23,169 bases of DNA from a virus: positions 1 to 23,169 of the IMG/VR virus record IMGVR_UViG_3300032249_000049; one strand, given 5' to 3'. The notes under the pieces are model-generated. The model was not told where the DNA came from and searched no databases. It saw only the letters and a list, made by a program, of their open reading frames with translations. Below, one piece after another: positions 12,088 through 19,968 of the stretch. The number at the start of each line of letters is the position of its first letter. Within the stretch, counting starts at the first letter, position 1. Made by a program: the position numbers and the translations under genes.

Positions 12088-13625
12088 TGAAATCACCAAT
12101 CTTAGGTCAGTCTTATGTAGCACGAAGCGTTAATGCTGCGGATAACCGCATGATTAACCTATTCCCTGAAGCTACGCCTGAGAACGGCTTAGAGATAGGC
12201 TATCTTAATCGTGCGCCTGGGCTAACAACATTATGCACCGTAGGTACAGGCCCTATTAGAGGCTTGTGGGCGCATCAATCAAATGGTACAGATGCGTACT
12301 GCGTATCGGGTACAGGATTTTATCGCATTAATACAGACTACACATCACAATATATTGGTGAAGTGTTAGGCTCAGGCCCAGTCACATTTGCTGACAACGG
12401 TACACAGATATTTATTGCCGCTAATCCATTAGGTTACATTTACAACGAAGTAACAGATGTGTTTGCTAAGATTACCGATCCTGACTTCACAGGCGCAGGG
12501 ACAGTATGCTATTTAGATGGTTACTTTGTCTACAACGAGCCTGACAGTCAAAAAATTTGGATTACTCAGCTTCTTGACGGCACGTCAGTAGACCCATTAG
12601 ACTTTGCTAGTGCTGAAGGCTCACCTGACGGTGTAGTAGCCGTTAACACTATCCATCGTGAACTATGGGTGTTTGGTACAGATACAACTGAAGTGTGGTA
12701 CGACTCAGGCGCAACAGACTTTCCGTTAATCCCTATTCAAGGCGCGTTTAACGAGACTGGCTGTATTGCCCCTTATTCTGTAGCCAAACTAGATAACTCT
12801 CTCTTTTGGTTAGGTAACGACCCTCGTGGGTTTGGCGTAGTGTTTAGGTCTAATGGTTACGCAGCGCAACGCGTATCAACACATGCAGTAGAGTATGCAA
12901 TACAGAACTACGGCACTATATCAGACGCTGTAGCATACACATACCAACAAGAAGGGCATGCCTTCTATGTGATTAGTTTTCCTACCGCTAACGCCACATG
13001 GGTGTATGATGTAGCAACAGGATCATGGCATGAACGTGCTAGTTTAGTTAATGGCGAGTTTGCACGTCATCGTTCAAACTGTCAATGTAACTTCCAATCA
13101 ACAACATTAGTTGGTGATTATGTAAATGGTAACATCTATAAATTTGATTTAGATGTGTATGCAGACAATGGCGAACCACAAAAATGGCTACGTTCTTGGA
13201 GAGCGTTACCTAGCGGTCAAAACAATTTAAAACGAACTGCACAACATAGCCTTCAATTAGAAGCTGAAACAGGGGTAGGTCTTAATGGCATAGACCCATT
13301 AGACCCACTAGAAGGATTATTAACTACTGAATCAGGAAGTTTTATTACTACTGAGTCAGGCGAAGATTTACTAGTAACTGTAGCTACAGTAGAAGGTGCA
13401 AACCCTCGCGTAATGTTACGATGGGCTGATGATGGCGGTCATACTTGGTCTAATGAACATTGGACTAGCATGGGGCGTATAGGCCAATATGGATATCGTA
13501 CTATTTGGCGTCGTCTAGGAATGACACAAAAGCTACGTGATCGCGTGTATGAAGTGTCTGGAACTGATCCAGTTAAAATAGCTATTATGGGTGCGGAGTT
13601 AATCCTAAATGGCACAAACGCCTAA
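12087..13625 (+). CDS. Tail accessory / DNA stabilisation protein, P22 gp10-like
   Basis: This 512-residue protein begins MKSPILGQSYVARSVNAADN and RMINLFPEATPENG, the distinctive opening of the P22 gp10 family (P22 gp10 has 472 residues). In P22, gp10 binds gp4 and closes the packaged head before the tail needle and spikes join. The body is beta-rich with repeated blade-like segments (GPVTFADNGTQIFIAA, IHRELWVFGTDTTEVWYDSG). Near the C-terminus DDGGHTWSN resembles an Asp-box. A short acidic insert LLTTESGSFITTESGEDLL lies near 410-430. It overlaps the following gene by 17 bases. Confidence 0.9.
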   Translation: MKSPILGQSYVARSVNAADNRMINLFPEATPENGLEIGYLNRAPGLTTLCTVGTGPIRGLWAHQSNGTDAYCVSGTGFYRINTDYTSQYIGEVLGSGPVTFADNGTQIFIAANPLGYIYNEVTDVFAKITDPDFTGAGTVCYLDGYFVYNEPDSQKIWITQLLDGTSVDPLDFASAEGSPDGVVAVNTIHRELWVFGTDTTEVWYDSGATDFPLIPIQGAFNETGCIAPYSVAKLDNSLFWLGNDPRGFGVVFRSNGYAAQRVSTHAVEYAIQNYGTISDAVAYTYQQEGHAFYVISFPTANATWVYDVATGSWHERASLVNGEFARHRSNCQCNFQSTTLVGDYVNGNIYKFDLDVYADNGEPQKWLRSWRALPSGQNNLKRTAQHSLQLEAETGVGLNGIDPLDPLEGLLTTESGSFITTESGEDLLVTVATVEGANPRVMLRWADDGGHTWSNEHWTSMGRIGQYGYRTIWRRLGMTQKLRDRVYEVSGTDPVKIAIMGAELILNGTNA

Positions 13626-14046
13626 CTACACCCGCATACCTGCGCCTAGAGTTTCGCTTGTAGACCCACAAACAGGTATTGTATCAAACGAATGGTTTAG
13701 ATTTTTTAATAATATTTACGCAATTACGTACTCAGGAGCTAACACAACTACGCCAGGCACGTATGGTTCGGCAACAAATGTAGCACAAGTAACAATAGAT
13801 TCATTTGGCGGTATTACAAGTATAAGTAATGTACCGATAGCCATTAATGCTAGTCAAGTAGTAACAGGTACGCTTAATGGATTAGGTTTTACTAATGGTA
13901 CAATTAGCAGTTCTGCAATTAGCAGTTCTGCAATTAGTAGTTCTGCAATTAACAGTTCTACAATAGGTAGTGTAACACCTTCAACAGGAACGTTCACTAC
14001 AGCTACTGCATCAAATTATGTAGGCATATCAGGGGGAGTGTTTTAA
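13609..14046 (+). CDS. Tail-fibre-like protein with ISSSA repeats
   Basis: This 145-residue protein opens with IPAPRVSLVDPQTGIVSNEW then FRFFNN, a conserved anchor motif of phage fibres. Residues about 99-118 hold ISSSA, ISSSA, ISSSA and INSST in tandem, encoded by four 15-base DNA repeats at 13903-13962. It ends TGTFTTATAS then NYVGISGGVF, the same last seven residues as the protein ending at 6268. The start lies inside the gp10-like gene, and the stop shares one base with the next ATG. It is probably a short fibre or adaptor between the tail hub and the following fibre; this is inference. Confidence 0.7.
   Translation: MAQTPNYTRIPAPRVSLVDPQTGIVSNEWFRFFNNIYAITYSGANTTTPGTYGSATNVAQVTIDSFGGITSISNVPIAINASQVVTGTLNGLGFTNGTISSSAISSSAISSSAINSSTIGSVTPSTGTFTTATASNYVGISGGVF
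13903..13962 (+). repeat. Four 15-bp tandem repeats inside fibre gene
   Basis: ATTAGCAGTTCTGCA occurs exactly at 13903 and 13918, then with one change at 13933 and more changes at 13948. Each encodes one ISSSA-type pentapeptide in frame. Length change in whole units would leave the frame intact. Confidence 0.85.
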
Positions 14047-15011
14047 TGGCTCAAACAGGTTTTACACCAATACAAATATATCGTAGCTCGACGGCTAGTG
14101 CTGCACCTACATCGGGCAACCTTGTCGCTGGTGAACTAGCTATTAATACGGCTGACGGCAAACTGTTCTACTTAGATAATCTTAACGCTGTTCAAGTGAT
14201 TGGCTGGAAGCTAGTTCCTGTATCTGCAGGCGGCACAGGCACAACTACATCTACAGGCACAGGTAGTGTTGTATTAAGTGACAGCCCTACATTTACGACT
14301 GCAATTACATCTACTGGCGCATTGCAACTAACAGGTTCAGACACAGTTAATCAAAACATTGCTACAGCTCAAACCACAGGCTCACTAACAATTGGTGGTA
14401 CAAGTGCTACAGGTGCAATTACAATTGGTCAATCTACAGGAACACAGACAGTCAATATTGCTACAGGAAACAATACGACAACTGCCAAATCGGTCAACAT
14501 AGGCACGGGCGGTTCAGGTTCGTCAGCTACTACTATTGAAATTGGCACAGCTACAGGTGGCGCAACAACTGTTAGAGGTGGATTTACAACAGTTATAACA
14601 ACACAAAGCAATGAAATAGGTTTAAGTCAAACTACAGGAACAATTAATATTGGTGGCTCGGCAGGAACAGGGGCAATTGCACTTGGTAGAAGCACAGGGG
14701 CGCAATCAGTATCTATTTCAGGCGGTGCAACCACTTCAGGCACTACAAAAACTGTAAGTATTGGAACAGGTGGGTTAGCAGGCTCAACAACCAATATTAA
14801 TATGGGTGCTACGGCATCCGCAGTTACAGTAACGGTAAGAGGTCTTATTAACGTAAGAGTTTATACAGTAGCAACATTGCCAACAGGTATTGCAGGTTCA
14901 AGGGCTTTTGTATCAGATGCTTTAGCACCTGTATTTGGCTCAATCGTTGCTGGCGGTGGTGCAGTAAATGTTCCTGTATATTACGATGGCACTAATTGGA
15001 GAGTAGGATAA
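14046..15011 (+). CDS. Tail fibre protein with duplicated beta repeat
   Basis: This 321-residue protein has an N-terminal anchor-like segment with GNLVAGELAINTADGKLFYL (24-43), often seen at the head of fibre proteins. A shaft follows with two related repeats, about 110-178 (TTGSLTIGGTSATGAITIGQ...) and 196-266 (TTGTINIGGSAGTGAIALGR...). The C-terminal 50 residues contain YTVATLPTGIAGSRAFVSDA and end PVYYDGTNWRVG, a conserved closing domain of many fibres. The protein is nearly all Thr, Ser, Gly, Ala and Ile, as for trimeric beta-helical shafts. The start and stop each share one base with neighbours (TAATG). Confidence 0.8.
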   Translation: MAQTGFTPIQIYRSSTASAAPTSGNLVAGELAINTADGKLFYLDNLNAVQVIGWKLVPVSAGGTGTTTSTGTGSVVLSDSPTFTTAITSTGALQLTGSDTVNQNIATAQTTGSLTIGGTSATGAITIGQSTGTQTVNIATGNNTTTAKSVNIGTGGSGSSATTIEIGTATGGATTVRGGFTTVITTQSNEIGLSQTTGTINIGGSAGTGAIALGRSTGAQSVSISGGATTSGTTKTVSIGTGGLAGSTTNINMGATASAVTVTVRGLINVRVYTVATLPTGIAGSRAFVSDALAPVFGSIVAGGGAVNVPVYYDGTNWRVG

Positions 15012-15277
15012 TGGCATTATTAAAATCAGTAAACACAGTATTTGGCATTGATGCAACTTATTGGAACATCTTTTCTATTGCAGAAGATTTCAAAAACAAA
15101 TCACTTGAAGTAGTTATTAACGGCTATGTAAGCAAAGAAGTGCGTGATGAGAATCACAATCCTGTTGCATGGCAAAACCTAGCATTCACAGGCGATGACT
15201 ACATCAAAGATGCTACTCGTGAAGCCGTTTACTTAGCATTAAAGGCTAAAGACTTTTCTGACGCAAAGGACGCATAA
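15011..15277 (+). CDS. Small protein between fibre and spike genes
   Basis: This 88-residue protein starts at the TAATG junction (15011); a longer in-frame form from 14996 is less likely because it would reach into the previous gene. It reads MALLKSVNTVFGIDATYWNI, then FKNKSLEVVINGYVSKEVRD and YIKDATREAVYLALKAKDFS. A beta-strand half is followed by a helical half. Similar small proteins occur beside fibre genes in many phages; they might be fibre assembly or attachment factors. No motif gives a function. Confidence 0.6.
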   Translation: MALLKSVNTVFGIDATYWNIFSIAEDFKNKSLEVVINGYVSKEVRDENHNPVAWQNLAFTGDDYIKDATREAVYLALKAKDFSDAKDA

Positions 15278-16716
15278 TGGCAACTTTAATCCCTAAATAT
15301 GAATACACAGGTCAAACTACGGTTAACCGACCCATTAACGTCAAACTAGCTGAATCAGTTAGCGTAGAAGATTTTGATGGCGCAACAGATACTTTAAAAG
15401 TACAAGCTGCTTTTGATAGCGGTCTTTCTATTGTCTTTACTAAGAACTACAGCGTAGATACAGTAACAATATCTTCTATAGGTCAAACAATTGACTTTAA
15501 TGGGTATAGTTTAATTGGAACTCGTGATACAGGTAGCGCTACAGCACAATTCGTTCTTGCCATTACAGGCAGAGAATTAACCTTATATAACGTAAACGTA
15601 AACGTAAACTTTAAAAACTATACTAGTGGCGTTAGATGGTATAGCGTAAGTTCTGGTGCGCCAGCACAATATAATAAAGTCTATGGCATGCGTATATCTA
15701 ACGCTGTCAATGGATTAATTTACGGACAAGAAGTAGGATCAACGCCAGTAGACGCAGCTCAATCAGAAAATACTATTTACAGCTTAACCTTTAGGGCTGT
15801 TCAAATCTGTTTTACTGGAAATCAATCAAACGGGTTCTTAACTTTAGTGTCCCCTTCATTAGATTGCAATCCTTATGAATGGACTTCACAACCAGGCTAT
15901 AACGCAACAACGTGGCAAACAGCAGCTTTATGTATTCAAAACCCAGCTAATGCTTTAACAATAATTGGGGGTGAAATACTAAAGACAAGCACCCAATTAG
16001 GTTACGGCGTATCAGGAAATAGTTTTTTATTGTCGGGCGTAGCAATAGAAATTGCTTGCGCTAACTTTTATCTTGATGGCGGTGGCGTTACAATTAGAGA
16101 TACGTTTAACTTCTACATGGCTTCTGATTCAGCGAACATAATTACATTGGCTACTACAATAGACGGAACTAACGCTAGACCAATTGTATTAGATAACTGC
16201 AACATTGAACGAGGTAATAACGTAGGTTCTTACTCAGGTAACACATTGGTAAAAGGTACAACTACAACACCTATAGTCATTTATTTTAACAACTGTAAAA
16301 TTAATAACTGGAGTGCGATTAAACTTATAAACAGTAGTGCAGCTCAAGTTGGCGCACTACAAGTATCAAATGCTATTGGACGATTCACTAACACATACAC
16401 TATAAACTATGATAATTCTGGTGTTTTAACTAGCACAGAGGTTTTAGCAAATTCAAACGCTATAAGTTTTACTACTGTTGCTTCTGCTTCAACAATAGAA
16501 ACTTGGAACGCAGGGAACGTAATGTATATTTCAGGTACGACTGCGATTAATACAATTAACCCGCCATATCAATCTTTTAGAGGAAGTCTAACGTTTATCC
16601 CAACAGGTATTTTTACTACGACAACCGCAGGTAACGTTAAAATAGCTTCAACAGCCGTTGTAGGAAAAGCACTTACAATGATATATGATGGCACTTTTTG
16701 GTATCCGAGCTACTAA
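15277..16716 (+). CDS. Tailspike-like protein (beta-helix)
   Basis: This 479-residue protein has the opening PINVKLAESVSVEDFDGATD, then TLKVQAAFDSG (39-49), a degenerate form of the SVxDFGAxGDGxxDDxxAxQAA motif that begins the right-handed beta-helix of many tailspikes and pectate-lyase-like proteins. The body is strand-rich with Asn ladders (YNVNVNVNFKNY; VLDNCNIERGNNVGSYSGNT). The C-terminus FTTTTAGNVKIASTAVVGKA then LTMIYDGTFWYPSY is a typical closing domain. The spike probably binds, and may cleave, host surface glycans. Catalytic residues cannot be assigned from sequence. Confidence 0.75.
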   Translation: MATLIPKYEYTGQTTVNRPINVKLAESVSVEDFDGATDTLKVQAAFDSGLSIVFTKNYSVDTVTISSIGQTIDFNGYSLIGTRDTGSATAQFVLAITGRELTLYNVNVNVNFKNYTSGVRWYSVSSGAPAQYNKVYGMRISNAVNGLIYGQEVGSTPVDAAQSENTIYSLTFRAVQICFTGNQSNGFLTLVSPSLDCNPYEWTSQPGYNATTWQTAALCIQNPANALTIIGGEILKTSTQLGYGVSGNSFLLSGVAIEIACANFYLDGGGVTIRDTFNFYMASDSANIITLATTIDGTNARPIVLDNCNIERGNNVGSYSGNTLVKGTTTTPIVIYFNNCKINNWSAIKLINSSAAQVGALQVSNAIGRFTNTYTINYDNSGVLTSTEVLANSNAISFTTVASASTIETWNAGNVMYISGTTAINTINPPYQSFRGSLTFIPTGIFTTTTAGNVKIASTAVVGKALTMIYDGTFWYPSY

Positions 16717-16718
16717 CT

Positions 16719-16982
16719 ATGAAAAAACTAATAGCATTATTGTCAAACCCACGCATCCCTGTACCGCTTGATAAGCAAGCGCACTTTAATTCAGGCGGTA
16801 TCTTGGCGCTTATATCATACTTTTTTATTGGATACTACGCTTTATTGCTAGTAACGGTAGTAGCTTTTGCAAAAGAGTGGTATGATTATCAGCATCCAAC
16901 AATCCATACTTGCGATTTTTATGATTGGTTAGCCACGGTACTAGGCGCTGTTGTTACGTTAGGAGTTATATATGTCTGTTAG
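16719..16982 (+). CDS. Small membrane protein with YfiM/DUF2279-like motifs
   Basis: This 87-residue protein has hydrophobic segments at about 27-51 and 70-86. Between and around them are conserved polar motifs: LDKQAHFNSGG (17-27), AKEWYD (51-56) and CDFYDWLATVLGA (65-77). The DKxxHF...KExYD...D..D pattern recalls YfiM/DUF2279 and VanZ-like membrane proteins. I chose the ATG at 16719, three bases after the spike stop; an in-frame ATG at 16698 lies inside the spike gene. The gene overlaps the next by 11 bases. A membrane gene inside a tail operon is unexpected; roles in lysis, superinfection exclusion or glycan modification cannot be told apart. Confidence 0.65.
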   Translation: MKKLIALLSNPRIPVPLDKQAHFNSGGILALISYFFIGYYALLLVTVVAFAKEWYDYQHPTIHTCDFYDWLATVLGAVVTLGVIYVC

Positions 16983-17472
16983 TTTATCACCGTTAGGCGG
17001 CGCTGGGTGGCAGTTTTTTAATGACAATGGTGTCCCATTAGCAGGTGGGTTATTGTACACCTATCTAGCAGGGACAACAACGCCTGCGCCAACGTATACT
17101 TCATCAACAGGTTTAACCGCAAACGCAAATCCTATCGTGCTAAACGCAGCAGGTAGACCGCCATACGAGATATGGCTAGATGGTATTAATTCATACAAGC
17201 TAGTATTAAAGACATCGACAGGCACTCAAATTTGGGTGATGGATAACATCACAGGTTTACCTGCCGCTAGATCACAAAACTATATTACAGCAACAGCAGG
17301 TCAGACCGCGTTTACAGTAGGCTTTACTTACACGCCAGGCAATAACAGTCTAAACGTGTTGGTTAACGGTAGCAAACAAGTTGTATCGTTAAACTACACA
17401 GAGACTAATACAACGACGGTTACGTTCTTATTTGGCCTTAACGTAGGCGACATAGTGGAATTTATCCAGTAA
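16972..17472 (+). CDS. Tail fibre / receptor-binding-like protein
   Basis: This 166-residue protein starts MSVSLSPLGGAGWQFFNDNG and VPLAGGLLYTYLAGTTTPAP, then TYTSSTGLTANANPIVLNAA, GRPPYEIWLDG and SYKLVLKTSTGTQIWVMDNI. This is a widespread phage tail-fibre domain. A second beta domain from about 103 reads TATAGQTAFTVGFTYTPGNN, SLNVLVNGSKQVVSLNYTET and ends VGDIVEFIQ. TTAGGAG upstream (16958-16964) gives translation. It likely forms a particle-attached fibre or host-range factor; partner and receptor are unknown. Confidence 0.8.
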   Translation: MSVSLSPLGGAGWQFFNDNGVPLAGGLLYTYLAGTTTPAPTYTSSTGLTANANPIVLNAAGRPPYEIWLDGINSYKLVLKTSTGTQIWVMDNITGLPAARSQNYITATAGQTAFTVGFTYTPGNNSLNVLVNGSKQVVSLNYTETNTTTVTFLFGLNVGDIVEFIQ

Positions 17473-17870
17473 TGACACAGCAATTAGTTACATCGATGCA
17501 GGAAAAAGCGGTAGATTTATTGTATGAGTCAGTTAAAGATAGATTAAGTATAGATAGGCAACAGTTTAAAGATGTGCTAAAAGATTGGGATCTTGTAGAG
17601 TTAATGCAAGGTGACGACTTAATTGGCGTTGTAATGATTAAAGGTAACGAGCTTCATGTTAGTTTTAAGGGCGTACCAAAAAGTTCTATACGCAGACATA
17701 TTAAAGCAACAATGGGCGAAGTGATGAAGAAGTACGGCTATGTAGTGACTTTAGTATCAAAGGGTAATGATAAAGGGTTAGATTTTTGTAAACGCTTTGG
17801 ATATTACATTACAGGCGAAGATTCAGATAAAATATACATGCGATGCGACAGGAGTAATTATGTTCGGTAA
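17472..17870 (+). CDS. GNAT-like virion or ejection-associated protein
   Basis: This 132-residue protein begins in the previous stop (TAATG). The core resembles a small GNAT-fold: LIGVVMIKGNELHVSFKGVP (50-69), a helix, then VVTLVSKGNDKGLDFCKRFG YY (91-112), where the FCKRFGY phrase is like the end of many acetyltransferases. The acetyl-CoA pyrophosphate loop (Q/RxxGxG/A) is not clear; RRHIKATM at 74-81 lies at its position. GNAT-like proteins also occur as T7-type internal virion protein A. Its place directly before the ejection proteins favours a virion or assembly role, but acetyltransferase activity is not excluded. Confidence 0.6.
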   Translation: MTQQLVTSMQEKAVDLLYESVKDRLSIDRQQFKDVLKDWDLVELMQGDDLIGVVMIKGNELHVSFKGVPKSSIRRHIKATMGEVMKKYGYVVTLVSKGNDKGLDFCKRFGYYITGEDSDKIYMRCDRSNYVR

Positions 17871-18687
17871 TCAATTTAAATTTAGTAGTTTAATGCGTCA
17901 TCCAGGGTACAACGACCCAGTTACCGCTACAATTGCTACTGTAGGTGGAAGCTTACTTGGCGGGGCAATGAGTTCAGGTGCCGCAGAAGATGCTGCAGAT
18001 ACGCAAGCCGCGGCAGCCAATCGTGCAGCGGACCTTGAATATAAAATGTTTAAAGAGAATCAGGCTGCACAAAAGCCGTTTCTTGAAGCTGGATATAAAG
18101 GTCAAAACAGACTACTAGACTTGTTAGGTCTTAGCGCTAACACAGGTGCGGCAGGATATGGCTCAATGGCTAGGAACTTTAGCTTGTCAGATTTTGAACA
18201 AGACCCTGGCTATGCGTTCCGTTTGTCAGAAGGAACTAAAGCGCTTGATCGTACTGCAGCGTCACGCGGTGGCTTGTTGTCTGGCGCTGCGTTAAAAGGC
18301 ATCACACGTTACGGTCAAGACTTGGCCTCACAAGAATATACAAACGCGTACAATCGCTATCAGACTAATCGTTCAAACATCTTAAACCCGCTACAAAGTC
18401 TTTCTGGTCAAGGCCAGACGACAGCTAATACGCTAGGTACAGCAGGTCAAAACTATGCAACTAACGCAGGTAACGCGTACATGAACGCAGGTAATGCTGC
18501 TGCGTCAGGTTACGTGGGTAGCGCTAATGCGTGGAACCAAGCACTTGGCGGTGCAACTAATATTTATCAGCAAAATCAATTGATGAACCGAATATTCCCT
18601 AGTGCAAGTGCATCACCTTATACAAGCGCTTCTAATTTTGAGTCGCGAATGGGACTTCCACAAACAGGGTATAATAGACCTTATTAA
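17860..18687 (+). CDS. Internal virion / DNA ejection protein
   Basis: This 275-residue protein starts at 17860 after a good ribosome binding site (GGAG at 17851). An upstream in-frame ATG at 17797 lies in the neighbour gene. It has a short hydrophobic Gly-rich segment near 22-42 (VTATIATVGGSLLGGAMSSG) and then a helix rich in Ala and Glu. The signature DPGYAFRLSEG near 116-126, RGGLLSGAALKGITRYGQDL (136-155) and the Asn/Tyr-rich YTNAYNRYQTNRSNILNPLQ are found in DNA-transfer proteins of many podoviruses. It would be packaged with DNA and leave at infection to form part of the trans-envelope channel. Confidence 0.8.
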   Translation: MFGNQFKFSSLMRHPGYNDPVTATIATVGGSLLGGAMSSGAAEDAADTQAAAANRAADLEYKMFKENQAAQKPFLEAGYKGQNRLLDLLGLSANTGAAGYGSMARNFSLSDFEQDPGYAFRLSEGTKALDRTAASRGGLLSGAALKGITRYGQDLASQEYTNAYNRYQTNRSNILNPLQSLSGQGQTTANTLGTAGQNYATNAGNAYMNAGNAAASGYVGSANAWNQALGGATNIYQQNQLMNRIFPSASASPYTSASNFESRMGLPQTGYNRPY

Positions 18688-18697
18688 GGATTAAATC

Positions 18698-19957
18698 ATG
18701 CCTATAGATTCAAGTATCGCTTTAGGAGTTAAACCAGTTCAGATTGAGTCTCCACTCAATCAGATGGCTAACGTATACGCTTTGCAAAATGCACAGCAAT
18801 CTAATCAGCTTAATCAATTAAATTTGGGAGAAGCCCAGCGTAAGATTGAAGATCGCAATCGTTTACGTTCAACACTAGGTGGATTTGCGTCAGATATGTC
18901 TGTAGACCAACAAGTAAACGCATTAGCTAGAGGTGGGTTCTTAGATGAAGCTAAAGCTTTGGCTGAATCATCAGCTAAAGTTAGTAAAGATAAACGAGAA
19001 GCTGAAAAAGCGGCATCAGACCTTAAAGCTAACAGCATTAAGTTCCACCGCGATTTATTGCCTACGGTTAGAGATCAAGCCTCTTATGAACAATGGGGTA
19101 TGAACGCAATTAAAGACATCCCTGAACTAGGTAAAATGTTACCTGCGCAGTATGATCCTGCGCTTATTCCGCAACTAGCTATGTCTGCGGATAAATATAT
19201 TGAAGCTAACAAGCCTCAAATATTGCAACAAAACTTAGGCGGTAAAGCTAATATTGTAAGCGTAAATCCATATACAGGAAAACAAGAAATAGTAAGCTCT
19301 TCTGCAATGTCTTTAGCGCCAGGTGAACAGCAAAGACTTGCAAATGAAAATAAACGCATAGACCTTGAACGTCAACGTATTGCTAACGATCAAAACCCAA
19401 ACATTGTGGCATCTACGCTAACTGATGAAGCAGGTAATGTAACGCAATATAATAAATTTGGCACGTTAATAGGAACTAAACCAAACGTAGGTAAGCCTAG
19501 CGCACAGTTTACTAAGACTAAAGCCGCTAAACAACAACTATCTCAAGATTTAGATTTAGCAATTAAAGAACTAGAAAATGCAACGAAAAAAGGTGGCCTA
19601 ATTGAAACGGCTACTGGAAGTGGCGCAGGCGCACTTCGAGATATAGGCGCAGGATTTTTTGGTACTACTACAGAAGGTGCTGAAGCCCTTGGTGCATTAC
19701 GCCCAATCTACGATAAAGTGCTTAAAATGGTACCTAGATTTGAAGGTCCTCAATCTGATAAAGATACTGCGTCATATAACCTTGCAGCAGGTGATTTAGG
19801 TAACGCAGCAGCGCCTACAGGTAAAAAACTTGCGGCAGCTAAAACAATACTTCGTTTAATGAAAGACCGTAAAGCGCAATTTTTAACCCGCGATATGGCT
19901 GAAGGTGGCACACCATCTGGTGATGGCGTAGATTCATCTAACCCGTTATTAAAGTAA
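18698..19957 (+). CDS. Internal virion / ejection protein, helical
   Basis: This 419-residue protein is mostly helical and rich in Gln, Ala and Lys. It begins MPIDSSIALGVKPVQIESPL, followed by NQMANVYALQNAQQSNQLNQ, a coiled-coil-like opening typical of ejection proteins. The centre contains SLAPGEQQRLANENKRIDLE and the C-terminal part AEGGTPSGDGVDSSNPLLK. AAGGA precedes the start. Position second in a block of three long proteins after the tail genes corresponds to the P22 gp7/gp20/gp16 block. The exact counterpart is uncertain. Confidence 0.75.
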   Translation: MPIDSSIALGVKPVQIESPLNQMANVYALQNAQQSNQLNQLNLGEAQRKIEDRNRLRSTLGGFASDMSVDQQVNALARGGFLDEAKALAESSAKVSKDKREAEKAASDLKANSIKFHRDLLPTVRDQASYEQWGMNAIKDIPELGKMLPAQYDPALIPQLAMSADKYIEANKPQILQQNLGGKANIVSVNPYTGKQEIVSSSAMSLAPGEQQRLANENKRIDLERQRIANDQNPNIVASTLTDEAGNVTQYNKFGTLIGTKPNVGKPSAQFTKTKAAKQQLSQDLDLAIKELENATKKGGLIETATGSGAGALRDIGAGFFGTTTEGAEALGALRPIYDKVLKMVPRFEGPQSDKDTASYNLAAGDLGNAAAPTGKKLAAAKTILRLMKDRKAQFLTRDMAEGGTPSGDGVDSSNPLLK

Positions 19958-19968
19958 TAGGATAAATT

